42,293 nt of DNA from Deltaproteobacteria bacterium (GCA_016190375.1 JACPQR010000078.1:1-42293); one strand, 5' to 3'; counted from the stretch's first letter, positions 16,120 through 26,102 are shown. The notes: generated by a model from the letters alone, not told the origin. Made by a program: numbers and translations.

Positions 16120-16755
16120 TTGGCGACCCGGTCCTGCGCGCACTGTGGGGCGACTCTCGCGGCGACGCTCCGGGCCTGCCCCGACTGCGGCGTCGCCGTT
16201 CCCGGCGCGCCGGCCGACGATGTGCCCAAGCAGGTGCCGCTGCCCGGTGACGGTGCGCGAGTCCTGCACACGGCCGTCGCCATCCAGGCGCTCGACCTCG
16301 CGCAGAGCTTCGATGAGAAGTTCTCGGACGTGCTGCCAGGCTTCCGCGCCGAGCTGGCCAAGCCGGGCATGAGCACGGCCGGCGGCAAGCAGTCGCGGCA
16401 GCACATCACGCTGTATGGCGCGAGCGCCGTGTCCGTGGTGATCGGGAGCTTCGACCGCGCTGCCAGCGTGGTCGAGCTCCGGTCGTACGGCCACGTGAGC
16501 GCTGCTTACCGCCAGCGCTTCGGTGTCGCGTTCCCCGTCCGCGAGGTGGCCTACAAGGGCTTCGTGGTCAAGGTCGCGCGCTACTTCCACGACGACGAGA
16601 TCGTCGTGCGAGTCGACGTCGACCCACCAGGCTCCCCCGCGGCGGGTCGCAGCGACGCCGCGTCGTCGCCGACGTGGGTCTGGCTCGTGATCGTCGCGTT
16701 CGCGGTCGTCGTCGCCGCGGGGGCCGCCATACTGATCTTCGATCCCTCTCGGTAG
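16120..16755 (+). CDS. zinc-ribbon membrane protein
   Basis: 211 residues from a TTG at 16120; no ATG lies in frame before the first Cys. An N-terminal zinc ribbon has Cys6, Cys9, Cys20 and Cys23 (CAHC, CPDC). A soluble alpha/beta domain spans about 40-165 (HITLYGASAVSVVIGSFDRA, VVELRSYGHVSAAYRQRFG). A single C-terminal helix (TWVWLVIVAFAVVVAAGA) anchors it to the membrane. The cytosolic middle domain is not a family I recognise. It follows the proteasome-like gene by 54 bases and precedes a very small membrane protein, so the three may be co-transcribed. Confidence 0.7.
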   Translation: MATRSCAHCGATLAATLRACPDCGVAVPGAPADDVPKQVPLPGDGARVLHTAVAIQALDLAQSFDEKFSDVLPGFRAELAKPGMSTAGGKQSRQHITLYGASAVSVVIGSFDRAASVVELRSYGHVSAAYRQRFGVAFPVREVAYKGFVVKVARYFHDDEIVVRVDVDPPGSPAAGRSDAASSPTWVWLVIVAFAVVVAAGAAILIFDPSR

Positions 16756-16761
16756 GTGCGC

Positions 16762-16875
16762 ATGGTCGACCCGACGAAAGAAGGAAGCGGGCGGCAGACC
16801 GCGATCGGCTGCTCGATAGCAGCCATCGTGGCAGTCGTCGTCTTCTGGCTCGTGCGCGCGCTCCTCATCGGCTGA
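16762..16875 (+). CDS. small single-helix membrane protein (37 aa)
   Basis: The reading frame from ATG 16762 encodes a 37-residue peptide: a polar start (MVDPTKEGSGRQTA) and then one hydrophobic helix of about 20 residues (IAAIVAVVVFWLV) ending ALLIG. GGTAGGT upstream could serve as a ribosome-binding site. It lies 6 bases after the zinc-ribbon gene and 5 bases before the convergent aldehyde dehydrogenase gene. Size and composition fit a small membrane protein, but a chance frame cannot be excluded. Confidence 0.45.
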   Translation: MVDPTKEGSGRQTAIGCSIAAIVAVVVFWLVRALLIG

Positions 16876-16890
16876 CGCGCTCAGAGCGCG
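16876..16890. terminator. short palindrome at a convergent gene end
   Basis: CGCGCTC, a central A and GAGCGCG form a 15-bp palindrome spanning the aldehyde dehydrogenase stop codon and the end of the small membrane gene. With a 3-nt loop the usable stem is six base pairs. It may help end transcripts in both directions; there is no T-run. Confidence 0.25.
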
Positions 16891-18461
16891 GACCAGTCGT
16901 GGGGCGTCCCCTCCACAGCCGCTTGGTCGATCTGTGCAAGCTGCAAGCGGTCAGACAGGTCGACGTTGACGGCCTGCCACCTCGTGTAAGAGTCGAGCAC
17001 CCAGATCCCCGACTCGCGGGTGCCGTTTCCGCTCCAGCCGTTGCCGCCGAACGGCAGGTGCGCCTCGGCTCCCGTCGTCGAGTTGTTGATGCTGGTCATT
17101 CCCGCGCGGATCTCCGACCGGAAGCGGAGGGCAGCTTGCGGATCGCGGGTGTAGATCGCGCTCGACAGACCGTAGGGTGTGCCATTCGCGACGGCCAGCG
17201 CCTCGTCCAGGCCGCCGACCTCGATCAGGTTCACGGTCGGGCCGAAGCACTCCTCCTGCGCGATCCGCATGTCGATCCGGACGCCGTCGAAGATCCTGGG
17301 CGCCACGAAGAGCCCTTCCTGTGGAGGAACACGGCCCCCGTCGAGGAGCAGGCGCGCGCCCTCGGCGAGCCCCGTCTCGCGCTGGCGCAGCCAGCCCTCG
17401 AGGAAGCGCTCGTTCATCATGGGACCGTACGAGACGTCCGGCTCCCGCGTGGGGTCGCCGATCCGCAGCTTGCGGGTCTCGGCGACGAAGCGCGCCCTGA
17501 AGGCGGCGGCGATCGGCCGGTCGAGGATGATGTTCCCCGCGCTCGTGCACCGCTGCCCTGCGGTCCCGAACGAGGCCCACACCGCGCCCTGCACCGCGAG
17601 GTCCGGGTCCGCATCCGCCATGACGACCAGCGGGTTCTTCCCTCCGAGCTCGAGCGAAGGCACCTGGAGCGCCCTGCCCGAGATCTCCCCGATCCAGCGA
17701 CCGACCTTCGTGGAGCCGGTGAACGAGATCTTGTCGATCTGCCCGCGTTCGACCGCCAGGACGAGCTCCTCGCCAGCCCCGCCGGCGCCGGCGCCGTGGA
17801 CGAGGTTGAGGACGCCGTGCGGCAGCCCCGCCTCCTCCCACAGCCGCGCGAAGAGCGTGGCGATCCCGGGCGCATCGTCCGAGGGCTTCCACACCGCCGT
17901 GTTGCCGCACAGGAGAGCCGGGACGAGCTTCCAGCTCGGGACCGCGATGGGGAAGTTGCCCGCGGTGATCGCGCCGACGACACCGATCGGGCGCCGAACC
18001 GTGTACAGCTCCTTCCCGGGGAGCTCGGACGGCACGGTCTGCCCGTACAGGCGCCGTCCCTCGCTCTGGAAGAACTCGGCCGTGTCGATCGCCTCCTGCA
18101 CGCTGCCGAGGGCTTCGCGTCTGCTCTTGCCTACCTCGCGAGTGACGATCCGCGCGAGCCGCTCCTTGTGGTGGCGAAGCAGCGCCGCGAGACGGCCGAC
18201 GATCGCTCCGCGCCTCGGCGCGGGGGTCGCGCTCCATCCGGGGAGCGCCGCTCGCGCTCGCGCGCAGGCCTCGTCGACCTCGGCCCGGCCGCACCTCGGT
18301 GCGACCGCGACGATGTCCATGAGGTTGGCGGGATTCCGGCGTTCGAGCGTTCCGAGACTTCCCTCGGAGCGCCACTCGCCGCCGATCCAGGCCTGTCCAG
18401 ACACGGTGGGTCCGTAGTCGCGGCCGGCAGGGTTCTCGCGGATGGGGATCTGGTTTGCCAT
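16881..18461 (-). CDS. aldehyde dehydrogenase, probable aminoadipate-semialdehyde type
   Basis: 526 residues, a full-length ALDH. Catalytic Cys lies in FGTAGQRCTSAGN, catalytic Glu in LELGGKNPLVVMAD, and the NAD-binding region has FTGSTKVGRWIG and KPSDDAPG. ALDH7A1/AmaB-type enzymes oxidise 2-aminoadipate 6-semialdehyde (in equilibrium with piperideine-6-carboxylate) to 2-aminoadipate. The features FGTAGQRCTS and NGWSGNGTRESG are compatible with that group. Assignment rests on its divergent neighbour, a lysine 6-dehydrogenase-like protein whose product is the expected substrate. An AGGAT site precedes the start. The C-terminal 30 residues extend past the usual end. Confidence 0.82.
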   Translation of the reverse strand: MANQIPIRENPAGRDYGPTVSGQAWIGGEWRSEGSLGTLERRNPANLMDIVAVAPRCGRAEVDEACARARAALPGWSATPAPRRGAIVGRLAALLRHHKERLARIVTREVGKSRREALGSVQEAIDTAEFFQSEGRRLYGQTVPSELPGKELYTVRRPIGVVGAITAGNFPIAVPSWKLVPALLCGNTAVWKPSDDAPGIATLFARLWEEAGLPHGVLNLVHGAGAGGAGEELVLAVERGQIDKISFTGSTKVGRWIGEISGRALQVPSLELGGKNPLVVMADADPDLAVQGAVWASFGTAGQRCTSAGNIILDRPIAAAFRARFVAETRKLRIGDPTREPDVSYGPMMNERFLEGWLRQRETGLAEGARLLLDGGRVPPQEGLFVAPRIFDGVRIDMRIAQEECFGPTVNLIEVGGLDEALAVANGTPYGLSSAIYTRDPQAALRFRSEIRAGMTSINNSTTGAEAHLPFGGNGWSGNGTRESGIWVLDSYTRWQAVNVDLSDRLQLAQIDQAAVEGTPHDWSAL

Positions 18462-18491
18462 CGGACGGCATCCTAGTCGAAACTCCGCGTC

Positions 18492-19622
18492 ATGCGACTG
18501 ATCGTGCTCGGCGCCGGGAAGATGGGCAGGGCAATTGCGGCCGACCTGGTGCGGGCCAAGGGAGCCGGAGCCGTGGAGGTCGTCGACGCGGATCCGGGAC
18601 GAGCCCGAGCGCTCGGCGAGTCGCTGGGCGTGCGCCACGCCGCCATCGACCTGCGCGACCACGAGGCCGTCTCGCGCCTCCTCGAAGGGGCGACCGCGGC
18701 GGTCTCGGCCGCGGACTACTCGCTCAACGAGGCCTTGACTCGCATCGCGATCGAGACGCGGACGCACCTGTGCGACCTCGGAGGCAACATCCACGTCGTC
18801 GGGCGGCAGCTCGCGATGAGCCCGCGGGCCGAGGCGGCGGGCGTCACGGTCGTGCCCGATTGCGGCCTCGCGCCCGGGTTGGCGTGCCTGCTGGCCTGGC
18901 GGGGGGTCGAGCTGGTGGAGGACGCACGCCGCGTGAGGATCCGCGTCGGCGGGCTGCCAGCGCACCCGAAGCCGCCCCTCGACTACTCGCTCGTCTTCTC
19001 CGTTCGGGGCCTGACGAACGAGTACCTCGAGCCGTCGGAGGTCCTGCGCGACGGCGAGGTCCTGCGCCTCGAGTCGCTGACCGAGGTCGAGCGGCTCTCG
19101 TTCCCGGCTCCCTACGGGGAGCTCGAGGCATTCCTCACTTCGGGCGGCGCCTCGACGCTGGTGCGCACACTCGCCGGAAGGGTCCGCGACCTGGACTACA
19201 AGACCATCCGCTACCCGGGCCACGCCCATATCGTCAAGGCGATGATCGACCTCGGTTTCCTCTCCGAGGCGCCCGTCGAGGTCGGCGGACGGCCGATCGT
19301 CCCGCGCCAGGTCACCGAGGCGCTCTTCGAGCGCGCGCTCGACCACGGCGACGACGACGTCGTCCTCGTCAGGGTCACCGTCGAAGGTGCGTCCTCGCGG
19401 GTCGCCTATCAGATCATCGACCGCAAGGATCCGGCGACCGGGCACTCGGCGATGATGCGGACGACCGGCTATCCGGCGTCGATCATCGCGCTCTTCCTGG
19501 CCGACGGCCGGATCACCCGCCGCGGCGTCGTCACCGGCGAGCTCTCGGTCCCGGTCGACGCGATGATCGAGGAGCTCGGCAAGCGCGGCGTCCGCATCGA
19601 GATGACGCGCGAGCCGATCTGA
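18492..19622 (+). CDS. lysine 6-dehydrogenase-like protein (saccharopine DH family)
   Basis: 376 residues. A Rossmann NAD(P) site opens the protein (VLGAGKMGRAIAADL). Landmarks shared, from memory, with Geobacillus lysine 6-dehydrogenase are CDLGGNIHVV, VPDCGLAPGLACL, VGGLPAHPKPPLDYS, LEAFLTSGGASTLVRTL and LDYKTIRYPGHAHI. That enzyme converts L-lysine to allysine (aminoadipate semialdehyde), releasing ammonia. Plain saccharopine dehydrogenase is the alternative. The divergent ALDH starts 30 bases away and the fused E1 gene follows after 5 bases, which supports a catabolic role. Its C-terminus (RTTGYPASIIALFLADGRI) also matches the family. Confidence 0.82.
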   Translation: MRLIVLGAGKMGRAIAADLVRAKGAGAVEVVDADPGRARALGESLGVRHAAIDLRDHEAVSRLLEGATAAVSAADYSLNEALTRIAIETRTHLCDLGGNIHVVGRQLAMSPRAEAAGVTVVPDCGLAPGLACLLAWRGVELVEDARRVRIRVGGLPAHPKPPLDYSLVFSVRGLTNEYLEPSEVLRDGEVLRLESLTEVERLSFPAPYGELEAFLTSGGASTLVRTLAGRVRDLDYKTIRYPGHAHIVKAMIDLGFLSEAPVEVGGRPIVPRQVTEALFERALDHGDDDVVLVRVTVEGASSRVAYQIIDRKDPATGHSAMMRTTGYPASIIALFLADGRITRRGVVTGELSVPVDAMIEELGKRGVRIEMTREPI

Positions 19623-19627
19623 CCCGG

Positions 19628-21808
19628 ATGTCCCTCGAGCGTGCCAGACGATCGGTCGCGCGGCTGCGCGAGCTCGCGGCGCGGCCCGACGCGAACGGCA
19701 CGGAGGCACCAGGCCTCGACGCAGCGACCGCGCTCGAGCTCTTCGAGTCGCAGCTCCTCTGCCGGCTGGTCGACGTCGAGTCGCACGAGCTTCGCGCGCG
19801 GGGACAGGGCCACTACACGATCTGCAGCGCCGGCCACGAGGGCAACGTCGCGCTCGGCCGCCTCACCAGACCGACCGATCCCGCGCTCCTGCATTACCGG
19901 AGCGGTGCCCTGTTCGTCGAGCGCGCGCGACCTTTCCCCTCGATCGACCCCGTCCGCGATCTCCTCCTCTCGCTCGTCGCGTCCGAGGACGACCCGATCT
20001 CGGGCGGGCGCCACAAGGTCTTCGGGAGCGTTCCGCTCGGCATCCCGCCGCAGACGAGCACCATCGCCTCGCACCTGCCGCGCGCGGTGGGCCTCGCCGC
20101 GAGCTTCGGGATCGCAGCCCGCCTCGGAAAGGGAGACCGCCCGCGCGATGCTCTGGTCCTCTGCTCGTTCGGCGATGCGTCGGTGAACCACTCGACGTCG
20201 CAGGGCGCGTTCAACACCGCGGCGTGGATGGCCTTCCAGCACCTTCCGGTTCCCATCCTGTTCGTCTGCGAGGACAACGGCCTCGGCATCTCCGTCCGCA
20301 CCCCACCAGGATGGGTCGAGGCTTGCCTGAGAGCCACTCCGGGCTTCGCCTACTTCTTCGCCGACGGCTCCGACCTCCTTCAGTCGTACGAGGCGACGCG
20401 GGCCGCGATCGAGCGCTGTCGCACCCGCCGCGCGCCCGTGGTCCTCCACCTCGGCTGCCAGCGGATGTGGGGGCACGCCGGCAGCGACATCGACACCGAG
20501 TACCGCTCCGGGTCCGAGATCTCCCTCGCCGAGGAGAAGGACCCGGTGCTCTGCACCGCCCGCACCCTCATCGCGGCGGGGATCCTCGACGGCGCCGGGC
20601 TCGCCGTCCGGATCGACGCGGCGGAGGCCCGCGTGCGCGCGGCCTCCGAGGACGCAGTCCGCCGTCCGCGGCTCGAGAGCCGGGCGGCGATCATCCAGCC
20701 ATTGGCGCCGTGGCGACCGGAAGAGGTCCGCGCCGAGGCCACCCGCGTCTGTGGCGCGCCCCGCGCCGACGAGCGACCGCGGCCGATGGGGCTCACGATA
20801 CGCGCCGCCCTCCACGAGCTGTGCGCGAAGTACCCCGAGATGGTGGTCTTCGGCGAGGACGTCGCTCGGAAGGGCGGCGTCTATGGCGTCACCGTCGGCC
20901 TGCGGAGCGCCTTCGGGCCCGCGCGCGTGTGGAACACGCTGCTCGACGAGCAGACGATCCTGGGAGTCGCGCTCGGCGCGGGGATGGCGGGCCTGCTGCC
21001 CGTTCCCGAGATCCAGTTCCTCGCCTACCTCCACAACGCGGAGGACCAGCTCCGGGGCGAGGCCGCGACCCAGTCGTTCTTCTCGAACGGGCAGATCCGG
21101 AGCCCGATGGTCGTCCGGATCCCGGGGCTGGCGTACCAGAAGGGCTTCGGCGGGCACTTCCACAACGACGACAGCCTGGCGGTCCTTCGCGACATCCCCG
21201 GCGTGATCGTCGCCGTCCCGTCCCGCGGCGACGACGCGGTGCGCATGCTGCGCACGCTCGTCGCGGCGGCGAAGGTGGACGGCCGGGTCTGCGTCTTCGT
21301 CGAGCCCATCGCGCTCTACCCGGTGCGCGACCTGTACGCCGAGGGCGACGCGGAGTGGTGCTTCTCGATGCCGCCCGAGGGCGAGGCGATCGACGTCGGA
21401 GCGCCCGGAGTCTACGGCCCCGAGGACCGTTCGCTCGCGATCGTCACCTACGGGAACGGCGTCCCGATGTCGCTCCGGGCGCGCCGCCGCCTCGGGCTCG
21501 AAGGCATCGCCGCGCGGGTCGTGGACCTGCGGTGGATCGCGCCGCTCGCCCAGGACGAGATCCGCCGTCACGCCCGCGAGACCGGCCACGTCCTCGTGGT
21601 CGACGAGTGCCGTCGGTCCGGGAACGTCTCGGAGGCGATCGGCACCTGCCTCCTCGAGGACGCCTCGACCTGCGCGGTGCGCTTCGCTCGCGTCACGGCA
21701 GCCGACTCGTTCGTGCCCCTCGGCGCCGCCGCCACGCTCGTGCTTCCCTCCGAGGAGGAGATCGTCCATTGTGCGCGGCGGCTTGTCCAGCCGACGGCCG
21801 TGGGCTAG
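19628..21808 (+). CDS. fused alpha-beta 2-oxoacid dehydrogenase E1, candidate 2-oxoadipate type
   Basis: 726 residues joining E1 alpha and beta in one chain. The alpha part (about 30-330) has a [19 protein letters not shown] segment and a thiamine-diphosphate motif from GDASVNHST to CEDNG (about 181-219). The beta part begins near residue 387 and contains [49 protein letters not shown] (about 508-516) and [14 protein letters not shown]. Such fused E1 proteins occur in the branched-chain/2-oxoacid complex family and need E2 and E3, absent here. Because lysine breakdown yields 2-oxoadipate, I infer glutaryl-CoA formation. A branched-chain 2-oxoacid substrate is the alternative. Confidence 0.8.
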   Translation: MSLERARRSVARLRELAARPDANGTEAPGLDAATALELFESQLLCRLVDVESHELRARGQGHYTICSAGHEGNVALGRLTRPTDPALLHYRSGALFVERARPFPSIDPVRDLLLSLVASEDDPISGGRHKVFGSVPLGIPPQTSTIASHLPRAVGLAASFGIAARLGKGDRPRDALVLCSFGDASVNHSTSQGAFNTAAWMAFQHLPVPILFVCEDNGLGISVRTPPGWVEACLRATPGFAYFFADGSDLLQSYEATRAAIERCRTRRAPVVLHLGCQRMWGHAGSDIDTEYRSGSEISLAEEKDPVLCTARTLIAAGILDGAGLAVRIDAAEARVRAASEDAVRRPRLESRAAIIQPLAPWRPEEVRAEATRVCGAPRADERPRPMGLTIRAALHELCAKYPEMVVFGEDVARKGGVYGVTVGLRSAFGPARVWNTLLDEQTILGVALGAGMAGLLPVPEIQFLAYLHNAEDQLRGEAATQSFFSNGQIRSPMVVRIPGLAYQKGFGGHFHNDDSLAVLRDIPGVIVAVPSRGDDAVRMLRTLVAAAKVDGRVCVFVEPIALYPVRDLYAEGDAEWCFSMPPEGEAIDVGAPGVYGPEDRSLAIVTYGNGVPMSLRARRRLGLEGIAARVVDLRWIAPLAQDEIRRHARETGHVLVVDECRRSGNVSEAIGTCLLEDASTCAVRFARVTAADSFVPLGAAATLVLPSEEEIVHCARRLVQPTAVG

Positions 21809-21836
21809 AAAAAGCTCCTCACGAGGAGAACACCGC

Positions 21837-23069
21837 ATGTCCGAGGCGTGGATCATCGATGCAGCCCGTACCCCGCGTGGCCGGGGGCGAAAGGACAAGG
21901 GAGCGCTCGCGTCGGTGCACCCCCAGGAGCTACTGGCCCAGACGCTCAACCGGCTCGCGGAGAAGACCGGCGTCGAGCGTCGCGACGTCGAGGACGTCGT
22001 CATCGGCTGCGTGTCGCAGGCGGGCGAGCAGGGCGCCTGCATCGCGCGAAGCGCGGTCCTTCTGGCCGGATGGCCCCAGGAGGTCACCGGGGTGACGATG
22101 AACCGCTTCTGCGGGTCGGGCCTCCAGGCCGTGAACACCGCGGCCATGGGCATCATGGCCGGCCAGCAGGAGCTCACGGTGGGCGGCGGCGTCGAGAGCA
22201 TGTCGCGCCAGCCGATGGGGTCGGACGGCGCGGGGCTCGACGGCAACAACCTGCGGCTGCGCGAGATCCACCCCATGGTCCCGCAGGGGATCTCGGCCGA
22301 CCTCATCGCGACGATCGAGGGCTTCGGGCGCGCAGACGTCGACCGGTTCGCCGCCCTGAGCCAGAGGAACGCCGAGGTCGCCCAGAAGGAAGGCCGCTTC
22401 GCGAAGAGCCTGTTCCCTGTCAGGGATCCGGAGGGCAAGGTCCTGCTCGAGGCCGACGAGCACCCGCGGCACGGGACGACGCTCGAGAACCTGGCGGGGC
22501 TGAAGCCCTCGTTCGAGGTGCTGGGCGCCACGCCCGTCACCGCCGACGGCAAGACCCTCGACGACGTGGCCCGCACGCGCTACCCGCAGGTGTCGAGGAT
22601 CGAGCACGTCCACACGGCCGGAAACTCGAGCGGCATCGTCGACGGCGCCTGCGCCGTGCTCCTCTGCTCGCCCGGGTACGCGAAGGCGCACGGGCTGCGA
22701 CCTCGCGGCAGGATCCTGGCGACCGCGACCTTCGGCGACGAGCCCGTGATCATGCTGACGGCGCCGGGCCCGGCCTCGCGGCGAGCGCTCGACAAGGCGA
22801 AGATGAAGGTCTCCGACGTCGACCTCTGGGAGATCAACGAGGCCTTCGCCGTCGTCCCGATGAAGATGATCCGCGACCTCGCCATCGATCCCGCCCGGGT
22901 GAACCCGAACGGCGGCGCGATCGCCCTCGGCCATCCGCTCGGCGCGACCGGCGCGATGCTCCTCGCGACCGCTCTCGACGAGCTCGAGCGCAGAGACCTC
23001 GCGACGGCCCTGGTGACGCTTTGCATCGGCGGCGGAATGGCGGTCGCCACCATCATCGAGCGAATCTGA
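21837..23069 (+). CDS. acetyl-CoA acyltransferase (thiolase)
   Basis: 410 residues from the ATG at 21837, preceded by GAGGAG. Thiolase landmarks are all present: the acyl-accepting Cys92 in [23 protein letters not shown], the [17 protein letters not shown] loop with catalytic His, and the C-terminal active Cys in [13 protein letters not shown]. Thiolases cleave 3-oxoacyl-CoA with CoA, or run in reverse. Within a lysine/2-oxoadipate cluster its natural job is the last cleavage of acetoacetyl-CoA to acetyl-CoA. It lies 28 bases behind the E1 gene on the same strand. A FadA/FadI-like fatty-acid role is the alternative. Confidence 0.88.
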   Translation: MSEAWIIDAARTPRGRGRKDKGALASVHPQELLAQTLNRLAEKTGVERRDVEDVVIGCVSQAGEQGACIARSAVLLAGWPQEVTGVTMNRFCGSGLQAVNTAAMGIMAGQQELTVGGGVESMSRQPMGSDGAGLDGNNLRLREIHPMVPQGISADLIATIEGFGRADVDRFAALSQRNAEVAQKEGRFAKSLFPVRDPEGKVLLEADEHPRHGTTLENLAGLKPSFEVLGATPVTADGKTLDDVARTRYPQVSRIEHVHTAGNSSGIVDGACAVLLCSPGYAKAHGLRPRGRILATATFGDEPVIMLTAPGPASRRALDKAKMKVSDVDLWEINEAFAVVPMKMIRDLAIDPARVNPNGGAIALGHPLGATGAMLLATALDELERRDLATALVTLCIGGGMAVATIIERI

Positions 23070-23164
23070 AGCCATTGCAGCTCGGGGTCTCCCTGTGAGA
23101 TCATCCGACCATCCGTGGGTGTACGTGGTCCTCGCGCGAGGGACACGTCCGGGTGGAGGCGACC

Positions 23165-25171
23165 ATGAAACGAGATGCTCTTTGGTTGTTCGGATGGCTC
23201 GCAGTCGGTCTTGCAGCCCTGGGTTGCGGGGGGACATCGGGCGGAACGGGGGACGACGACGACTCGGGCGGGGACGCCGACGTCGACTCCGATGCCGACG
23301 CGGACGCGGACGGCGGCTGCGTCGATCGCGACGGCGACGGGTTCGGCGAGGGCGACGGCTGCCAGGGAGACGATTGCGACGACCTCGACCCCGAGCTGTC
23401 GGACGACTGCGGCAGCGAGGCCAACTGCGCGGGCGGCGTGCACGTGACGGGCTGCCCCTGCCAGCTCGAGCAGAAGCTGCCCTGTTACACCGGACCCGAG
23501 GCGACCGGCGGCGTCGGCGAATGCCAGGCCGGCCTGAGGGACTGCGTCGACGGCGTCTATCAGACGTGCGAGGGCCAGGGACTGCCAGCCGCCGAGACCT
23601 GCAACGGCAAGGACGAGGACTGCGACGGCGCCCTGGACAACGGAGTCCTGTCCGCCTGCGGCGACTGCAACTTCGAGTGCAGCGAGGAGTCGGTCGGGGT
23701 GGACAGCGACCAGGCCTTCGATCCCGAGTCGCCGGGCGCTCGCGGGGTCATCCTCTTGCCCGACGGATCGATCACGCTCGGAAGCTCGGTGGCCATCGCC
23801 AACCGCGTGATCTGGATCGCGAACAGCGGCGAGGGCACCGTGTCGAAGGTCGACACGACCACGAACGAGGAGATCGGTCGCTATCGCACGGGGCCCGACG
23901 CCTATCCAGACCCATCGCGATCGACGGTCAATCCGCACGGCGACGTGGTCAGCGTGAACCGGAGCGCCTCGAGCGCGACCTTCATCATGGCCAGCGACTG
24001 CGTCGACCAGAACGGCGACGGCATCGTCACCTCCTCGGGCGGTGCGGACGACATCTACGCCTGGGGCGACGACGACTGCGTGATGTGGAACCTCCCGATC
24101 GCCGGCGGAGGCGCGCGTGGCGCGGCGATCGAGGAGCGGGCCGAGCTCGACGGGACCGTGACCGAGTACGCCTGGGTCGGGTCGTGGAGCTCCGCCAACA
24201 TGTACGAGATCGACGTCGCCGAGGGAGAGCTGACCGGCCGCCAGGCGAGCACCTCGCCCGCGAATCCTTACGGCGCCGCCATGGGCCCCGACCACACCCT
24301 CTGGGTGACGACGAGCGGCAACAACATGGCCAAGATGGACACGATCACGCTCGAGGTGACCGTGTACGACGCTCCCCAGGGGCGGAGCTTCTACGGGATC
24401 ACGGTGGACGCGGACGGCTACGTGTGGCTGAGCGGCTGGAACGGCGCCCAGCGCTTCGACCCCGTCACCACCGAGTACGAGCTGGTCGCGGGCACCGGCG
24501 GCTGCGGCGGCGGGATCGCCGCGGACGTGGACGGCAACGTCTGGACGGGCCACGGCTACATCTGCAACCCGCAGGGCGTCGCCCGCATCGACCCCGAGAC
24601 GATGGAGGCCCACGTGGTCGCGACCGGCGGCGACACTCACGGCGTCGCCGTCGACTTCGACGGCAATGTCTGGGGCATCAACGTGGGCGGCGGCAACGCC
24701 CACAAGATCGACCCGGAGGACGAGTCCTTCGAGGTCGCCTGGACCAGCAACGCTGGCAATGGCTGGGGCTACAACTACACCTACAGCGACATGACGGGCT
24801 ACCAGCTCGTCAACGCGACCCAGGAGCTCGCGACGTACTCGGTCGTCTTCACGGGCTGTGACGACGCGACCGAGGAGACCGAGTGGGCCAACCTCACCTG
24901 GGTGGCCGACACGCCCGCAGGCACGAGCGTGGTGTTCAACGCCAGGACCGCCGACGAGCTGCCGGCCCTCGCCGCGGCGACGCCCGTCCTCATCGCGTCT
25001 CAGCCTCCCGACGAGTCACCCGTTCACATCGGCGATGCGCTCGACGCCGCCGGCGTGACGCCCGGGCGCTACCTCGAGATAGAGGTCAGGCTCCAGTCGA
25101 CGGTGCGCGACGCGGCCTCGATCCTCAGGCAGTTCGCGGTGCAGCACTCCTGCGGCGTTCCGTTCCAGTAG
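23165..25171 (+). CDS. acidic-linker lipoprotein with MopE-like motif and Vgb-like propeller
   Basis: 668 residues from the ATG at 23165, preceded by GGAGG. The signal peptide ends in LAALGC (Cys21). An Asp/Ala linker (residues 29-50) leads into a Cys-rich module with [12 protein letters not shown] and the MopE-like motif [15 protein letters not shown]. From about residue 190 a repeated pattern of strands ([67 protein letters not shown]) resembles the beta-propeller of virginiamycin B lyase-like proteins. The last roughly 120 residues are a separate beta-domain. It is likely surface-exposed with the propeller as a binding module; the ligand is unknown. Confidence 0.78.
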   Translation: MKRDALWLFGWLAVGLAALGCGGTSGGTGDDDDSGGDADVDSDADADADGGCVDRDGDGFGEGDGCQGDDCDDLDPELSDDCGSEANCAGGVHVTGCPCQLEQKLPCYTGPEATGGVGECQAGLRDCVDGVYQTCEGQGLPAAETCNGKDEDCDGALDNGVLSACGDCNFECSEESVGVDSDQAFDPESPGARGVILLPDGSITLGSSVAIANRVIWIANSGEGTVSKVDTTTNEEIGRYRTGPDAYPDPSRSTVNPHGDVVSVNRSASSATFIMASDCVDQNGDGIVTSSGGADDIYAWGDDDCVMWNLPIAGGGARGAAIEERAELDGTVTEYAWVGSWSSANMYEIDVAEGELTGRQASTSPANPYGAAMGPDHTLWVTTSGNNMAKMDTITLEVTVYDAPQGRSFYGITVDADGYVWLSGWNGAQRFDPVTTEYELVAGTGGCGGGIAADVDGNVWTGHGYICNPQGVARIDPETMEAHVVATGGDTHGVAVDFDGNVWGINVGGGNAHKIDPEDESFEVAWTSNAGNGWGYNYTYSDMTGYQLVNATQELATYSVVFTGCDDATEETEWANLTWVADTPAGTSVVFNARTADELPALAAATPVLIASQPPDESPVHIGDALDAAGVTPGRYLEIEVRLQSTVRDAASILRQFAVQHSCGVPFQ

Positions 25172-25256
25172 GAAGCTCCCCGATTCCGCGGCGCGGCGGC
25201 GCCCCACGCTCCCCTTCTCTGCCGGGGTTCGCGTGCTTATCTGTCGAGCAGGACCG

Positions 25257-26102
25257 ATGAGATCCGCCCCGCCAATCGAGGCGCCGAGCTTCCTTCGCAG
25301 CGTCGAGGAGGAGGTCGAGCTGCCTGCGCACGTCACCGCGAGAGACGCGGTGCGGGCCGTGTTCTGCACCATGGCGGACCGTCTGGCAGGCGAGAGACCC
25401 GCCGCGACGCCGCCCATCCTCGAGCCGCTCCTCCGGCGCTGCGCCAGGCATCAGGGCCAGGGGCGAGCGACCGCGATCTTCGATCGAACGCAGGTCTTGC
25501 GAGAGCTGGCGGAGCACGTGGGCGTGGGTCCCGAGCAGGCCGAGAGGATCGCGCGCGCCGTCCTGAGCGCGCTGCGCGGGCGGCTCACCGAGGAGGAGAG
25601 GGAGGACGTGGCCGCGGGCCTTCCCGACGACCTCGTGTACCTCTGGCGTGGCCCGTCTCCGCGCGCCGCGCACGCCGCGGCCGTTGGATCCGCCACCAGC
25701 CTTCCACCCCCCATCCGCCTCGAGCCCCCGCACCCGGTCGTGGCCGAGCTCGACAGGCGCGGGCTGCTCCCTCCCGGCGCTCGAGGAGCCGACGTCGTCT
25801 CATCGGTGATGTGCGTCCTCGCACAGAGACTCGGTCCCGACGTCGTGGGGGCGCTGCCGCATTCCATCCGCCCGCTCCTGCGGCGGTGCCCGGCGCACGG
25901 TGAAGCGCGGGGCGGCTCTCTCGACCGTTCCGAGCTGCTTGGACATCTGGCGGAGCACCTCCGCCTTCCCGAGCGCGACGCCGAACGTGCAGCGAGGGCC
26001 GTCTTCGAGGCCGTCAACCGGACGCTCCCGCGGGAAGAGCGACAGCACCTCGAGGGCTATCTGCCCGCCGACCTCGGATGGCTCTGGACGCCTGGACCCT
26101 AG
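25257..26102 (+). CDS. tandem DUF2267 protein
   Basis: 281 residues from the ATG at 25257 with AGGA upstream; a GTG at 25233 is possible. Two copies of DUF2267 are visible, about 10-135 and 160-280, each ending with the family's LPxDLxxLW pattern (LPDDLVYLW and LPADLGWLW). Each copy also has an internal LLRRC segment. The family is a small helical domain with no established function, common in stress-linked loci. The two halves look like a duplication. It ends in a CTAG shared with the stop of the convergent downstream gene. Confidence 0.82.
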   Translation: MRSAPPIEAPSFLRSVEEEVELPAHVTARDAVRAVFCTMADRLAGERPAATPPILEPLLRRCARHQGQGRATAIFDRTQVLRELAEHVGVGPEQAERIARAVLSALRGRLTEEEREDVAAGLPDDLVYLWRGPSPRAAHAAAVGSATSLPPPIRLEPPHPVVAELDRRGLLPPGARGADVVSSVMCVLAQRLGPDVVGALPHSIRPLLRRCPAHGEARGGSLDRSELLGHLAEHLRLPERDAERAARAVFEAVNRTLPREERQHLEGYLPADLGWLWTPGP

